Shown one piece after another: positions 33,820 through 43,415 of a stretch of 64,000 bases of DNA. The position numbers and the translations under genes were made by a program. The DNA comes from Leadbetterella sp. GTDB taxonomy: Bacteria; Bacteroidota; Bacteroidia; Cytophagales; Spirosomataceae. Numbering within the stretch: position 1 is the first letter of the stretch; each line of letters opens with the position of its first letter. The stretch spans positions 1 to 64,000 of the forward strand of contig JAHBUH010000016.1 of the NCBI GenBank assembly GCA_019638185.1. The letters are read 5' to 3'. Below the pieces are notes generated by a model that saw only the letters and a program-made list of their open reading frames with translations, did not search any database and was not told where the DNA came from.

Positions 33820-35516
33820 GCCATCCAGTTTTTGAACGTAAAAATAAAACGGGTAAAACCCTCATCCTGCAGGTGATCCAGGGAGATTTCCTGGCCGGGA
33901 AAGACCTGGCTCAGTAGGCGGATCCGCTCTTCCGTTAGCTTCAATCCGAAACCCTCCTTTTTCCGAGCAGGATCCCAGCGCCTCCCGTTATCTGATATCT
34001 CCACATGCATATCGTTCCCCGTCCGGTAAAACTTCAGCTCTACCTGCCCCTCTTCTCCCCTTCCCGAAACACCGTGCTTAACGGCATTTTCCAGCACCGG
34101 CTGAAGCAGCAGGGCCGGAATGTCCGTGGTGTGGATATCGAGATCAAATGATAAATTATACTTAAACCCAAACCGCAGCTGTTCCAGGCGCAGGTACTTA
34201 TCCAGCAGATCGGCTTCCTGCGCTATGCTTACCAGTTCCCTTTCACTTTCCTTCAGCGACTGCCGCATTAACCCGCTGAAATCATTCAGGTATTTTTCTG
34301 CGCCTACCGTATCTCCATGACCTATAAGACTTTGAATAGAACTTAAGGCATTAAACACAAAATGGGGATTAAACTGCGAGCGGATGGCCTTCAGCTCTGC
34401 CGAAACCTGCCCGGTCGCCAGCACCTGCTTCTTCAGCTTTCTCCTTTGTTGGAAATAAACCCCTGTGGCCATCGCCAATAACAGTGAAAAAACACCCAGG
34501 AACAGGTAAAACCGGTTGGTCTGGTACCAGGCCGGCTTTACCTCAAACGGGAAGGCGGCCTGGTGCTGTCTTTGCAGGCTATACCGGGTAAGAAGGGTAT
34601 AATGCCCCGGCTTTAAATCCTTTAGCCAGATAATCTGGGTGTCAAAAGTATTGGCCTTCCACCCGGAAGAATCCCGCCCGCTGATGAGATTATACTCCAC
34701 AAAATCCTTCTGCCGGATCTTATCCTGCAGATAAAAGAAAATGCTGCTTTCGGAGGGATCAAACTCCCGGCGGGCCACCAAAAGGCTATCGGCTTTCTCC
34801 AGGGGCACATCTCCGTAATATGTGCCGTCCGGGCTGAAAAAATCATGCTTCCACTGGTATTTCACGATATTCAGCAGCTTATTGAGATCATTGGCCGCGA
34901 AAGTTCCCGAAATCACCGGCGCCCTTTTGATCCAGACCACCGATACCGCGTAAATGTCTTCCGGCTTTTTCTTTTTTCTTGCCTCAAAAGTCAGGCTCTC
35001 ACCAAACGGGGCCGTAAAAGTACCCAGGTAGGCTACCTCCGTCTGTTCCGAACCGTCTGGGTTGGTTTTGTACCAGTAAGCCGGCATGAAATGATCTATA
35101 GTACTCCACGGAATAAATACTTCTGATCTGTTCCGGATTACACGGTATTCAAAATCCCGTTTGTTACCCGAGTTAATACCGTTCACAGTAGCAATAACGC
35201 CTAACGAGTCAAAAACAGGCACAGCCGTAGGGTAGGTATAGGTACTGGTGGGAGAATACGGTTTTTTAAACGCGTCCAGTTCCGGAAACAGCGCTACCTC
35301 ACTTTTAAATACGGGGTTAAAAAAGATACTGTTGGAATGAAAAACAGCTGGTACCACCTCATTTGTACGCTCATAATTAATTTTGAAATCCTGGTAATAC
35401 TTCCTGATCTCATCCCCATCCATAGGGGTAAACATGGGCGGCAGCTGATAGGAAACCGTCTGCGCCGAAAGAGGCAAATAAAAACAGAAAAGGCTGAGAA
35501 TCCGAATAACACGCAT
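33816..35516 (-). CDS. LytS-type sensor histidine kinase
   Basis: A 566-residue membrane kinase starting at ATG 35516 (MRVIRILSLFCF); a TTG further upstream is less likely. A signal peptide is followed by a periplasmic sensing region of about 320 residues with WSTIDHFMPAYWYKTN and AVSVVWIKRAPV, rich in beta strands and with no recognised fold. A membrane helix (FYLFLGVFSLLLAMATGVYF) follows. The His_kinase domain has FNPHFVFNALSSIQSLIG, where the His after NP is phosphorylated, and the HATPase part has LLLQPVLENAVKHGV and the G box EGFGLKLTEERI. It is the kinase of the adjacent LytTR regulator. Confidence 0.9.
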   Translation of the reverse strand: MRVIRILSLFCFYLPLSAQTVSYQLPPMFTPMDGDEIRKYYQDFKINYERTNEVVPAVFHSNSIFFNPVFKSEVALFPELDAFKKPYSPTSTYTYPTAVPVFDSLGVIATVNGINSGNKRDFEYRVIRNRSEVFIPWSTIDHFMPAYWYKTNPDGSEQTEVAYLGTFTAPFGESLTFEARKKKKPEDIYAVSVVWIKRAPVISGTFAANDLNKLLNIVKYQWKHDFFSPDGTYYGDVPLEKADSLLVARREFDPSESSIFFYLQDKIRQKDFVEYNLISGRDSSGWKANTFDTQIIWLKDLKPGHYTLLTRYSLQRQHQAAFPFEVKPAWYQTNRFYLFLGVFSLLLAMATGVYFQQRRKLKKQVLATGQVSAELKAIRSQFNPHFVFNALSSIQSLIGHGDTVGAEKYLNDFSGLMRQSLKESERELVSIAQEADLLDKYLRLEQLRFGFKYNLSFDLDIHTTDIPALLLQPVLENAVKHGVSGRGEEGQVELKFYRTGNDMHVEISDNGRRWDPARKKEGFGLKLTEERIRLLSQVFPGQEISLDHLQDEGFTRFIFTFKNWMA

Positions 35517-35717
35517 GTACCGCCGGGTTTGATGGAGCAAAGTAAGCCCCTCGAAAATAAAAAATCAGGATTTTCTTGAATTCGGCTTCAGGAAGTTTGA
35601 ATTCGGCTTTCCGGCTTCCTTTAAAGATTTTGACATCCCATAACAAATTTTCAAACCCCTATATTTTGGGAAGCCGCTAAAAGTCTATACATTCGGTTAA
35701 TAAGTGTGTCATTCTTC

Positions 35718-36503
35718 ATGAAACCTGTACAGATCATTCTTTGTATTTTGTCATTTGCGGCGTTTCCGGCGGTGGGCCAGGTGCATCAATTTATCTACGA
35801 ATTTCACTGGATAAAATACGACTGCCGGCCGGATCAGGCTTACCTGGGCAAGTCCATCTTAGAGGTCTCTGACTCCCTCTCCAGGTTTATGGATCTCGAA
35901 TGGCTTCATCTGGCTAAACCCGAAAAGAAAGGAGACAGAGTGCAATCCACGGGCACGAAAAAGATCTTTAATTATGTCATTTATAAAAATCCGGATCATA
36001 ACCGCCTGCGCTTCAAAGAGCGGATCGGCTCCACTACCTGTTATTACGAGGAGGAAATACCGCAGCTGTCCTGGGAAATCAAAGAAGATACCCTGAGTAT
36101 CCTGGGTTATCTCTGCCAGAAAGCCACGTGCCGGTTCGCCGGGCGCGACTACGAAGCGTGGTTCAGCCCGGACATCCCCCTCAGTAATGGCCCTCATAAA
36201 TTTGGCGGGCTCCCCGGCCTGATCTTAAAGCTCGCTGATTCACAGGGGAAAATACGTTTTACCCTGACAGGTATGGAAACGGCAGAAACCCTGGAGCCTT
36301 CCGGCTACCTTGGCGGTACCCCTGTAACCCGGAAGAAATTTAAAGCTATAGAAGAAGAGTATTACTTTAACCGCAAAAACTATATGGGTGGAATCCTGAA
36401 CAGCTCCATGACCTTCACCTTAAGAGGGAAAAACGTATCAGCGGATGAACTGTTCCAGGATATCAGGAACGACTACCTCTGCAGGGTGAACATTGATGAT
36501 TAG
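35718..36503 (+). CDS. GLPGLI family protein
   Basis: A 261-residue exported protein (signal AAFPAVGQ) starting at ATG 35718; an in-frame GTG four codons upstream is possible. It contains the family-naming motif GLPGLILKL near residue 170, preceded by YEAWFSPDIPLSNGPHKFGG. GLPGLI proteins are common in Bacteroidota, are probably periplasmic and have no established role. The gene overlaps the end of the convergent kup by 4 bases. Confidence 0.9.
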   Translation: MKPVQIILCILSFAAFPAVGQVHQFIYEFHWIKYDCRPDQAYLGKSILEVSDSLSRFMDLEWLHLAKPEKKGDRVQSTGTKKIFNYVIYKNPDHNRLRFKERIGSTTCYYEEEIPQLSWEIKEDTLSILGYLCQKATCRFAGRDYEAWFSPDIPLSNGPHKFGGLPGLILKLADSQGKIRFTLTGMETAETLEPSGYLGGTPVTRKKFKAIEEEYYFNRKNYMGGILNSSMTFTLRGKNVSADELFQDIRNDYLCRVNIDD

Positions 36504-38449
36504 CCCACCCGCTCCAGCTCTACTTTCCCCAGCGGGTGATACACCAGCGGCACCTCTTCCATGAGCACGCTGGTCCGGTCAAGGCCGAATGCCTGCTCGT
36601 CGTGCTGCACATACCTTTTAAGCGTGAAATACGTATTCAGCACAAACCGCTCGTGGAAAGTAAACTCGTTTTCAATGGACATATACTTCTCAATCACCAC
36701 AAACTTATAATCGATGGCGTCGTTATAACGGCTCGAACCGTTATAACGGAGATGAAGATTCAGCTCTTTCTTTTTGATCAGTTCGTCAATGATATGTTTG
36801 AAATACAGCTCGGTGCGGGGCTGAACACGGAATCCCACATTCAGCACGATCTTGATCACCTTGTCGTCTACCAGTTCAGAAACCTCGTAGTTCAGCGTAT
36901 AAGGCTTATTGGTCCGGTTAATATGGAAAAACCAATACACGTCGGCCCGTTTGGGGCGCCGGGCTAAAATAGAATTCAGGATGGTCTGCTCCACCTGGTC
37001 GCGGTGATCGGCCTTGGTCAGATAGATCAGGTGAGTGGCAAATTTCGGGATCGTCTTATCGTCTGACAGCTGCACCAGCTTATCCGTAAACTTGCCCAGG
37101 TGGGAAAACTTGGTGTAGCGGTTATTGATCTTCCGGCCATAAAACGAGGTGTACATCACCAGGAAAAACAGGCTGCCTACCAGCACCGTGATATAACCGC
37201 CGTCTTTGAATTTGCTGAGGTTAGCTATAAAGAAAGAGATCTCTATGGCACCAAATACCATCAGCAGCCCGATCACCACGGCCTTGTTCCACCGCAGCTT
37301 ATACCGCAGGAAATACGCCAGCAGCAGGGTGGTCATCATCATGGTCACGGTAATGGCCAGTCCATACGCCGCTTCCATGCTGGCCGAGTCCCTGAAATAG
37401 AAGACAATGAGGATACAGCCCATCCACAGCAGGGTATTCACACTCGGCACGTAGATCTGTCCCTTGGCCTCGGTAGGCTGCTTGACCATCACGCGCTGCC
37501 AGAAGTTCAGGTTAATGGCCTCGTTAATCAGCGTAAAAGAACCGCTGATCAGGGCTTGCGAGGCGATGATCGCCGCCAGGGTGGCAATGACGATGCCCGG
37601 TACCAGGAACCAGTCAGGCATCATCTCAAAAAACGGGTTCCTGTTACCCAGGTGACCCCGGCCCTGGTGCAGCAGCCAGGCCGCCTGGCCCAGGTAATTG
37701 GCCACCAGGCAAATCTTCACAAAAACCCAGGTGATATGAATATTCTCCCGCCCGCAATGCCCCAGGTCGGAATACAGTGCTTCCGCTCCCGTAGTACATA
37801 AAAATACCGCTCCTAATATCCAGAACCCGTGGGGATAATGCGTCAGGAGCTGGTAGGCATAGTAAGGATTTAACGCCTTCAGGACTTCCGGGTACAGCCG
37901 GATCTGGCTGATGCCCAGCACCAGCAGGATCCCAAACCACACCGCCATCACCGGGCCAAAGGCCTTGCCCACATTCTCGGAGCCGAAACGCTGGAAAAAA
38001 AAGATCAGGGAAACGATCATCACCACTACCGGCACCGGGGGAATGTGCTTCAGGCGGTCTATCATGTCCAGCCCTTCGATGGCCGAAGTGACCGTCACGG
38101 CGGGTGTGATGATGCCGTCAGCCATCAGCGCCGATGCGCCTATCATGGTGGGTACGATCAGCTTCTTACCGTATTTCCGGACCAGGGAATACAGGGAGAA
38201 AATCCCGCCTTCGCCCTCGTTATCGGCCTGGAGGGTAAGCCAAACGTACTTCACCGTAGTTTGCAGCATCAGGGTCCAGAAAACACAGGAAACCCCGCCC
38301 AGAACCAGCATTTCAGAAATCCGCTTCTCGCCGATGATGGCTTTGAAGGTATAAAGCGGGCTGGTTCCGATGTCACCGTAGATAATCCCTAAAGCAATGA
38401 CCAGGGAGGCGGCCGTAACCTTTTTACTTATTTCGTGCGTATCTTTCAT
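36500..38449 (-). CDS. kup: KUP family potassium uptake transporter
   Basis: A 649-residue potassium:proton symporter with 12 membrane segments in the first 440 residues and a long cytoplasmic C-terminus. Signatures are LGIIYGDIGTSPLYTFKAI at the N-terminus, DNEGEGGIFSLYSLVRKYG, and QRFGSENVGKAFGPVMAVWF. The full family length is present. It lies next to the short KdpD/KdpE pair on the same strand, 87 bases downstream of kdpE, so its expression may depend on that pair. Confidence 0.94.
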   Translation of the reverse strand: MKDTHEISKKVTAASLVIALGIIYGDIGTSPLYTFKAIIGEKRISEMLVLGGVSCVFWTLMLQTTVKYVWLTLQADNEGEGGIFSLYSLVRKYGKKLIVPTMIGASALMADGIITPAVTVTSAIEGLDMIDRLKHIPPVPVVVMIVSLIFFFQRFGSENVGKAFGPVMAVWFGILLVLGISQIRLYPEVLKALNPYYAYQLLTHYPHGFWILGAVFLCTTGAEALYSDLGHCGRENIHITWVFVKICLVANYLGQAAWLLHQGRGHLGNRNPFFEMMPDWFLVPGIVIATLAAIIASQALISGSFTLINEAINLNFWQRVMVKQPTEAKGQIYVPSVNTLLWMGCILIVFYFRDSASMEAAYGLAITVTMMMTTLLLAYFLRYKLRWNKAVVIGLLMVFGAIEISFFIANLSKFKDGGYITVLVGSLFFLVMYTSFYGRKINNRYTKFSHLGKFTDKLVQLSDDKTIPKFATHLIYLTKADHRDQVEQTILNSILARRPKRADVYWFFHINRTNKPYTLNYEVSELVDDKVIKIVLNVGFRVQPRTELYFKHIIDELIKKKELNLHLRYNGSSRYNDAIDYKFVVIEKYMSIENEFTFHERFVLNTYFTLKRYVQHDEQAFGLDRTSVLMEEVPLVYHPLGKVELERVG

Positions 38450-38536
38450 ATTCGCTGCAAAATTGGGGTAAATTCCGTTAGAGGAATATAAATAAAGCGC
38501 AGGAGATGTAAAGATTTTATAAAGAAGAGTCCTGCC

Positions 38537-39214
38537 TTACTCAAAACGGTAGCCTACCCCGCTGACCGTGATCAGGTGGCGGGGATGATTGGCATCCTGC
38601 TCGATCTTTTTGCGCAGCTGCGCCACAAAAACCCGCAGGTACTGGGTTTCCGTCTGGTAGCCCACGCCCCATACTTCCTTTAACAAAAACTGGTGGGTCA
38701 GCACCCGGCCTTCGTTGCGGGCCAGCAGGGCCAGGAGGTTATACTCGGTAGTGGTCAGTTTTAAAACTTCGCCCTGGTTTTTCACCACCCGGCCGGCCAG
38801 GTCTATCTCCAGCTCCCCGGCCGTGATCACCGGCTGGGCTTCGCCGGAGTCGTTATTCCGGATGGCCGACCGCAGCCGGGCCATCAGCTCCCCCACCCGG
38901 AAGGGTTTGGACAGGTAATCATTAGCCCCGTTATCCAGCGCCCGGATGATGTCTTCTTCGCCCTTCTCCACAGACAGCACCACAATGGCCTTCGGGTACC
39001 ATTCCCGCAGCTGCCGCAGCACCTCGTGCCCGCTGATATCCGGGAGGCCCAGGTCCAGCAGGATCACGTCAGGAATATGATTAGCCGCCAGCATAAGCCC
39101 TTCCTTGCCCGTAGCTGCCTGGCGGGTCTGGTAGCCGTGAGTGCTGAGATTGATCTCCAGCAACTTCCGGATCTGGGGCTCGTCATCAATGATCAGTACG
39201 TTAGGCTTATTCAT
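38537..39214 (-). CDS. kdpE: KdpE-like OmpR-family response regulator
   Basis: A 225-residue regulator. The receiver starts VLIIDDEPQIRKLLEINL, with phosphorylated Asp in VILLDLGLPDISGHEVL and KPFRVGELMAR. The winged-helix domain (about 130-225) ends YLRVFVAQLRKKIEQDANHPRHLITVSGVGYRF, the KdpE type. The start overlaps the end of the kinase gene by 8 bases. KdpE normally activates kdpFABC, which is not in this window; kup follows instead. Confidence 0.9.
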   Translation of the reverse strand: MNKPNVLIIDDEPQIRKLLEINLSTHGYQTRQAATGKEGLMLAANHIPDVILLDLGLPDISGHEVLRQLREWYPKAIVVLSVEKGEEDIIRALDNGANDYLSKPFRVGELMARLRSAIRNNDSGEAQPVITAGELEIDLAGRVVKNQGEVLKLTTTEYNLLALLARNEGRVLTHQFLLKEVWGVGYQTETQYLRVFVAQLRKKIEQDANHPRHLITVSGVGYRFE

Positions 39215-40274
39215 TCTTCAGATTCTTTAAATAGGAAACCTCTGCCGGCAGGGTCAGGCTGAACTCGGCTCCGCCCGCAGCGCTGTCACTGAGCCCGATC
39301 TGCCCGCCGTGGGCTTCCACAATACCCCGCGCTATGGAGAGCCCCAGTCCCGTGCCGCCGGTACCTGAATCCGGCATCCGGTAAAATTTATCAAATACCT
39401 TCTGCTTTTCTTCCTCCGGGATACCCTTTCCGTTATCGCTGATGGTGATGTGGAGCTGATCATCGTCAAAACCCACCTGGATCCGCACCTCGGAACCCGG
39501 CGGTGTGTACCGGATGGCATTGGCCACAATGCCATACAGCACGATCTCCATCAGGCCTTCATCGATCTTAAAAAGCGGCACCTTCTCATCCGGATCAAAC
39601 AGCACCCGGTGATCATCGCAATCCGGCACCGAGCCCATCACCCGGAAGATCAGCTCATTTACATCACACCAGTCTTTCTTCAGGGCCAGCGTGCCCGTCT
39701 CCAGCCGGCTCATGTTCAGCAGGTTCTCCACCTGCTTATTCAGCCGGCTGCCCGCTATATCAATGGCCGTAAAGAGCTCGCTCTTCTGCTCCGCCGTGAT
39801 CCGGTCACCCGCCTCCTGCAGCGTATCCACTGCCCCGATGATGGTGGCAATGGGCGTTTTCAGCTCGTGCGATAACGAGCTGAGCAGCGTATTATACAGC
39901 TGGATGGTCTTTTCCTTCTCCTCCTTATCCCGCACCCGCGCTTCCTGTTTCCGGAGGCGGTTAGTCAGCACGGCATTCACCAGCGCTACCAGCATATAAA
40001 TGAAAAACAGCAGGGCGCTTTCCGCACTGTTTATCTTGTAGTGCAGCACCGGCTCAATAAAAAACACGTTCAGGATCAGGGCACTCAGCACGGCGGAAAC
40101 CAGCACCGGGAGAATATCAAATAACACCGCCAGCAGCGATACCACCAGTAAAAGGATAAGCGCCACTACGCGGTAATCCATATACGGCCGAAATAAGTAA
40201 CAGATCACCGAAAGCAGCACCACACAGCCTGCCCCGATAAACATCTGCTGCAAAACAGGAATACGTCTCATCAT
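39207..40274 (-). CDS. kdpD: short KdpD-like sensor histidine kinase (C-terminal half only)
   Basis: A 355-residue kinase that corresponds to the C-terminal half of KdpD. It has a DUF4118 membrane block of four segments (about 10-110, VALILLLVVSLLAVLFDIL), then the dimerisation/His box LLSSLSHELKTPIATIIGAVDTLQ and an HATPase domain (DNGKGIPEEE, GLGLSIARGIVEAHGG). The N-terminal KdpD and UspA-type domains of the roughly 900-residue E. coli protein are absent. In Bacteroidota that part is often a separate gene, but it is not seen here. Start ATG 40274 (or the next codon, 40271) lies 20 bases after a -7 element. Confidence 0.85.
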   Translation of the reverse strand: MMRRIPVLQQMFIGAGCVVLLSVICYLFRPYMDYRVVALILLLVVSLLAVLFDILPVLVSAVLSALILNVFFIEPVLHYKINSAESALLFFIYMLVALVNAVLTNRLRKQEARVRDKEEKEKTIQLYNTLLSSLSHELKTPIATIIGAVDTLQEAGDRITAEQKSELFTAIDIAGSRLNKQVENLLNMSRLETGTLALKKDWCDVNELIFRVMGSVPDCDDHRVLFDPDEKVPLFKIDEGLMEIVLYGIVANAIRYTPPGSEVRIQVGFDDDQLHITISDNGKGIPEEEKQKVFDKFYRMPDSGTGGTGLGLSIARGIVEAHGGQIGLSDSAAGGAEFSLTLPAEVSYLKNLKNE

Positions 40275-40294
40275 GCTGACGGGTTTAAGTTATA

Positions 40295-40302
40295 CAAATG
40301 TA
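40295..40302 (-). promoter_or_regulatory. -7 element for kdpDE(-kup)
   Basis: TACATTTG on the minus strand fits TAnnTTTG and lies 20 bases before the kdpD ATG. TGTAC-N6-GTACA at 40321-40336 lies upstream, between this and the divergent nhaA promoter, and could be a regulator site. Confidence 0.5.
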
Positions 40303-40363
40303 GGAACAAATTTCCGTGACTGTACATACCCGTACACAGGGATATGATTCCCGTAGAAATGCC

Positions 40364-40371
40364 TATTTTTG
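40364..40371 (+). promoter_or_regulatory. -7 element almost touching the nhaA start
   Basis: TATTTTTG fits TAnnTTTG and ends 5 bases before ATG 40377, predicting a leaderless nhaA transcript. Confidence 0.45.
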
Positions 40372-40376
40372 TACCC

Positions 40377-41546
40377 ATGAATATTAACCTCCGCTCTTTC
40401 CGGGAGTTCCTGCAGTCCGGCATGGCCGGGGGGATCATTCTCCTGGGATGTGTACTTATTTCCCTGTTCATTGCCAACTCTTCTGCCGGACCGGCCTTTG
40501 AAAAGCTGCTGGCTACAGAATGGGGCCCTTCAGTGGATCTCCGCTATAGCCTTCTAGCCTGGATAAATGATGGCCTGATGGCCATTTTCTTCCTGCTGGT
40601 AGGCCTGGAGATCAAGCGGGAGCTGGTGGAAGGCGAGCTGTCATCGCCCAAAAAAGCCGCCCTGCCCATCCTGGCGGCTGTGGGGGGCGCCATCATACCT
40701 GCGCTCATCTTTACCCTTCTGAACCGGGGTACCTCTACCGCCGGAGGCTGGGGCATTCCCATGGCTACAGACATTGCCTTTGCCATTGCCATCATCACCC
40801 TGCTGGGGAAAAAAGCGCCGCCATCCCTGAAAATTTTCCTGGCAGCACTGGCCATCGTGGATGACCTCCTGGCTATCCTGGTCATTGCCGTTTTTTATAC
40901 TTCGGACCTGCATTATACCTACCTCCTGTATGCAGCCGGCCTGGTGGCCCTGCTGGTAGTATTTAACTTCAGTGGCGTAAAAAAACTGGTGTTCTACCTG
41001 GTTCCCGGCCTGTTTATCTGGTACTTCATTCACCATTCGGGTATTCATGCCACCATAGCCGGCGTGCTGGTGGCCATGACCCTGCCCACCACGCGGGGCG
41101 CCGCCGAGTCGCCCCTGGAGAAGCTGGAGCACCTGCTGCTGACACCGGTAAACTTCGTGATCATGCCGCTTTTTGCCCTCGTCAATACCAACATCCGGTT
41201 TGACAGCGAAATGCTGGGCGGCCTCACTACCCCGTTGGGTCTGGGCATCATCCTGGGGCTGGTGCTGGGTAAACCCATAGGCATCACCCTGATCTCCCGG
41301 CTGGCGGTGAAGCTCGGTATTTCCACCTTACCGGAAGGAACGGGCTGGGCACACATCTTCGGAGTAGGGATTTTGGCGGGAATCGGCTTTACCATGTCCG
41401 TATTCATCTCCCTCCTCTCTTTCACCGGGCAGGCATTGCCCCTGTCCCAGGCCAAATTCAGCATTCTGCTGGCCTCGGTGCTGGCCGGGATCTGCGGTTC
41501 AATATTCCTGACTTCCCTTCACCGGTCTAAACAGAAAATACGCTAA
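40377..41546 (+). CDS. nhaA: NhaA family Na+/H+ antiporter
   Basis: A 389-residue inner-membrane antiporter that exports sodium in exchange for protons. Start ATG 40377 (MNINLRSFREF) matches family N-termini; the ATG at 40344 lies upstream of the -7 element. The ion-binding pair Asp-Asp is in LAIVDDLLAILVIAVFY (about 155-170). Other family motifs are FLLVGLEIKRELVEGEL and GWGIPMATDIAFAIAII. It is divergent from kdpD across a 102-base shared control region, so potassium and sodium handling genes sit back to back. Confidence 0.94.
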   Translation: MNINLRSFREFLQSGMAGGIILLGCVLISLFIANSSAGPAFEKLLATEWGPSVDLRYSLLAWINDGLMAIFFLLVGLEIKRELVEGELSSPKKAALPILAAVGGAIIPALIFTLLNRGTSTAGGWGIPMATDIAFAIAIITLLGKKAPPSLKIFLAALAIVDDLLAILVIAVFYTSDLHYTYLLYAAGLVALLVVFNFSGVKKLVFYLVPGLFIWYFIHHSGIHATIAGVLVAMTLPTTRGAAESPLEKLEHLLLTPVNFVIMPLFALVNTNIRFDSEMLGGLTTPLGLGIILGLVLGKPIGITLISRLAVKLGISTLPEGTGWAHIFGVGILAGIGFTMSVFISLLSFTGQALPLSQAKFSILLASVLAGICGSIFLTSLHRSKQKIR

Positions 41547-41570
41547 CTTTAAGCCGAAATTTCAAACGTT

Positions 41571-43415
41571 ATGATCATCCTTCGTTTCTTCTTCCTTTGT
41601 CTTATCAGCAGCTGCGCCTTTGCCCAGCAAATGAACATCACTCCCATACCGGTCATCCAGGGACAGGGGAAAGTGTCAGCCCTGGTCGGGCAAAAAGTAG
41701 CAGTAAACGGAATAGTTACGGCGGTATTTGCCGGGAAACAGGGATTGGAGGGCTTCTTCATACAGGAAAGTATACCGGATGACGACGAAAACACCTCAGA
41801 GGGCCTTTTCATCTATGACCCCGCCCAGACCTTTAAAGGCAAAACCGGTAACCTGGTGCAGATCATCGGCGAAGTGGCCGAGCTGAAAAGCGCCCGCAGT
41901 TCCCTCACCCAGATAAAAAACGTGAGCAGCATTTTAATCCTCACCGAAAATAATAAACTCCCCGATCCGGTCACTGTCACCCTCCCTAACGACAACTGGG
42001 AACGGTACGAAGGCATGCGGGTACGTGTAAAAGCCGCGGAAGGAAACCTCTTTGTCACCGAACTCTACCAGCTGGGCCGTTACGGGCAGCTGACCCTCTG
42101 CTCCACCGGCCCGGAAAACCAGCCCGGTACAGACGGCCGCCTGGACCAGTTCACCCAGTTTAATACCCCCGATGCAGAGGGTTACAAGCACTACCTTACA
42201 GAAATGGAAAAGCGGAAGATCGTGCTGGACGATGGCAGCGGCGTGCGTAACCCGGCTCAGCTGCCCTTCGGAAGGGAAGGAAAGCCTTTTGATATGTACC
42301 ATGCCGTACGGGGCGGTGACCAAGCTAAGGAGGTCATCGGGATAGTGGACGACCGCTTTGATGCCGTAAGGATCCAGCCTACGGAAACGGTCTGGTTTAA
42401 ACCTACGGCCAAACGGCTTTACACCCCGCCGCGCATCCCGCGGAAAAGCACCTTAAAAGTGGCTGCCTTCAATGTGCTCAACTACTTTAACGGCGACGGG
42501 CAGGGCGGCGGATTCCCCACCGAACGCGGAGCCACCACCCCCGAAGAGCTGAAAAGACAGCAGGATAAAACCGTAAACGTTATCCTGACCTCCGGTGCCG
42601 ACGTGCTCTCCCTCATGGAAATTGAAAACGACGGCTTCGGGGAATACAGCGCCATTCAGACCCTGATCCGGGCCCTGAACCAGGCTTCCGGAAACAAACG
42701 GAATTTTGTAGCCTGCGAAGTGGAAAACCGCGGAACCGATGTCATCACCTCGGCCATCCTTTACGACTCCAAAAAGGTCATGGCCGTTGGACCCACGGTT
42801 TCCATGCCTGACGGCTACGGTACCGCTTCCTTTGATTCGGCCCGGCGCAAGCCCATCATCCAGACCCTCCGTGAGCTGAAATCCGAACAGGAATTTACGC
42901 TGGTAGCCGTGCATTTTAAATCCAAAGGAATACAGAGCTTTGGTGCAGGCAATGAAGATAAGCTGGACGGTCAGGGCCGCAATAACGAAGTACGCGTTCA
43001 GCAGGCCGAAGACCTCAAAAACTGGCTGGATACCCGCCCTACCGGCACCCAGGATCCGGACTACCTGCTGATGGGTGATTTTAATTCCTACGCCCAGGAA
43101 GACCCTCTCCTGTACCTCGACGCTTACCACTACAAAAACCTCTTTCCCCTGACCTCCTACTCCTACGTTTACGACGCCCAGTGGGGCTCACTGGATCACG
43201 CCCTGGCCACACCCGGCCTGATGAGCCAGGTAACCCGGGCGGTCAAATGGCATATCAACTCGGAAGAAGCCACCATCCTGGATTACAACACGGAATTTAA
43301 GACCCCGGAGCAGGTGAAAAACTATTATGACGCCAGCATGTTCCGATCCTCGGATCACGATCCGCTGATTATTGGCCTGAAGCTGAAAAAAGCCTCAGTA
43401 GATCACGCTGAGTAA
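41571..43415 (+). CDS. ExeM/NucH-like extracellular endonuclease
   Basis: A 614-residue secreted nuclease (signal SSCAFAQ). Residues about 25-130 form an OB-fold like that in YhcR/ExeM (VGQKVAVNGIVTAVFAG, EGFFIQE). Residues about 295-610 are an endonuclease/exonuclease/phosphatase domain. Metal and catalytic motifs are LKVAAFNVLNYF, LSLMEIENDGFG, LVAVHFKSKG, LLMGDFNSYAQEDP, WGSLDHALA and the terminal SSDHDPLIIGL. It probably degrades extracellular DNA for nutrients. Its last 21 bases overlap the convergent quinone-reductase/MaoC gene. Confidence 0.9.
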   Translation: MIILRFFFLCLISSCAFAQQMNITPIPVIQGQGKVSALVGQKVAVNGIVTAVFAGKQGLEGFFIQESIPDDDENTSEGLFIYDPAQTFKGKTGNLVQIIGEVAELKSARSSLTQIKNVSSILILTENNKLPDPVTVTLPNDNWERYEGMRVRVKAAEGNLFVTELYQLGRYGQLTLCSTGPENQPGTDGRLDQFTQFNTPDAEGYKHYLTEMEKRKIVLDDGSGVRNPAQLPFGREGKPFDMYHAVRGGDQAKEVIGIVDDRFDAVRIQPTETVWFKPTAKRLYTPPRIPRKSTLKVAAFNVLNYFNGDGQGGGFPTERGATTPEELKRQQDKTVNVILTSGADVLSLMEIENDGFGEYSAIQTLIRALNQASGNKRNFVACEVENRGTDVITSAILYDSKKVMAVGPTVSMPDGYGTASFDSARRKPIIQTLRELKSEQEFTLVAVHFKSKGIQSFGAGNEDKLDGQGRNNEVRVQQAEDLKNWLDTRPTGTQDPDYLLMGDFNSYAQEDPLLYLDAYHYKNLFPLTSYSYVYDAQWGSLDHALATPGLMSQVTRAVKWHINSEEATILDYNTEFKTPEQVKNYYDASMFRSSDHDPLIIGLKLKKASVDHAE

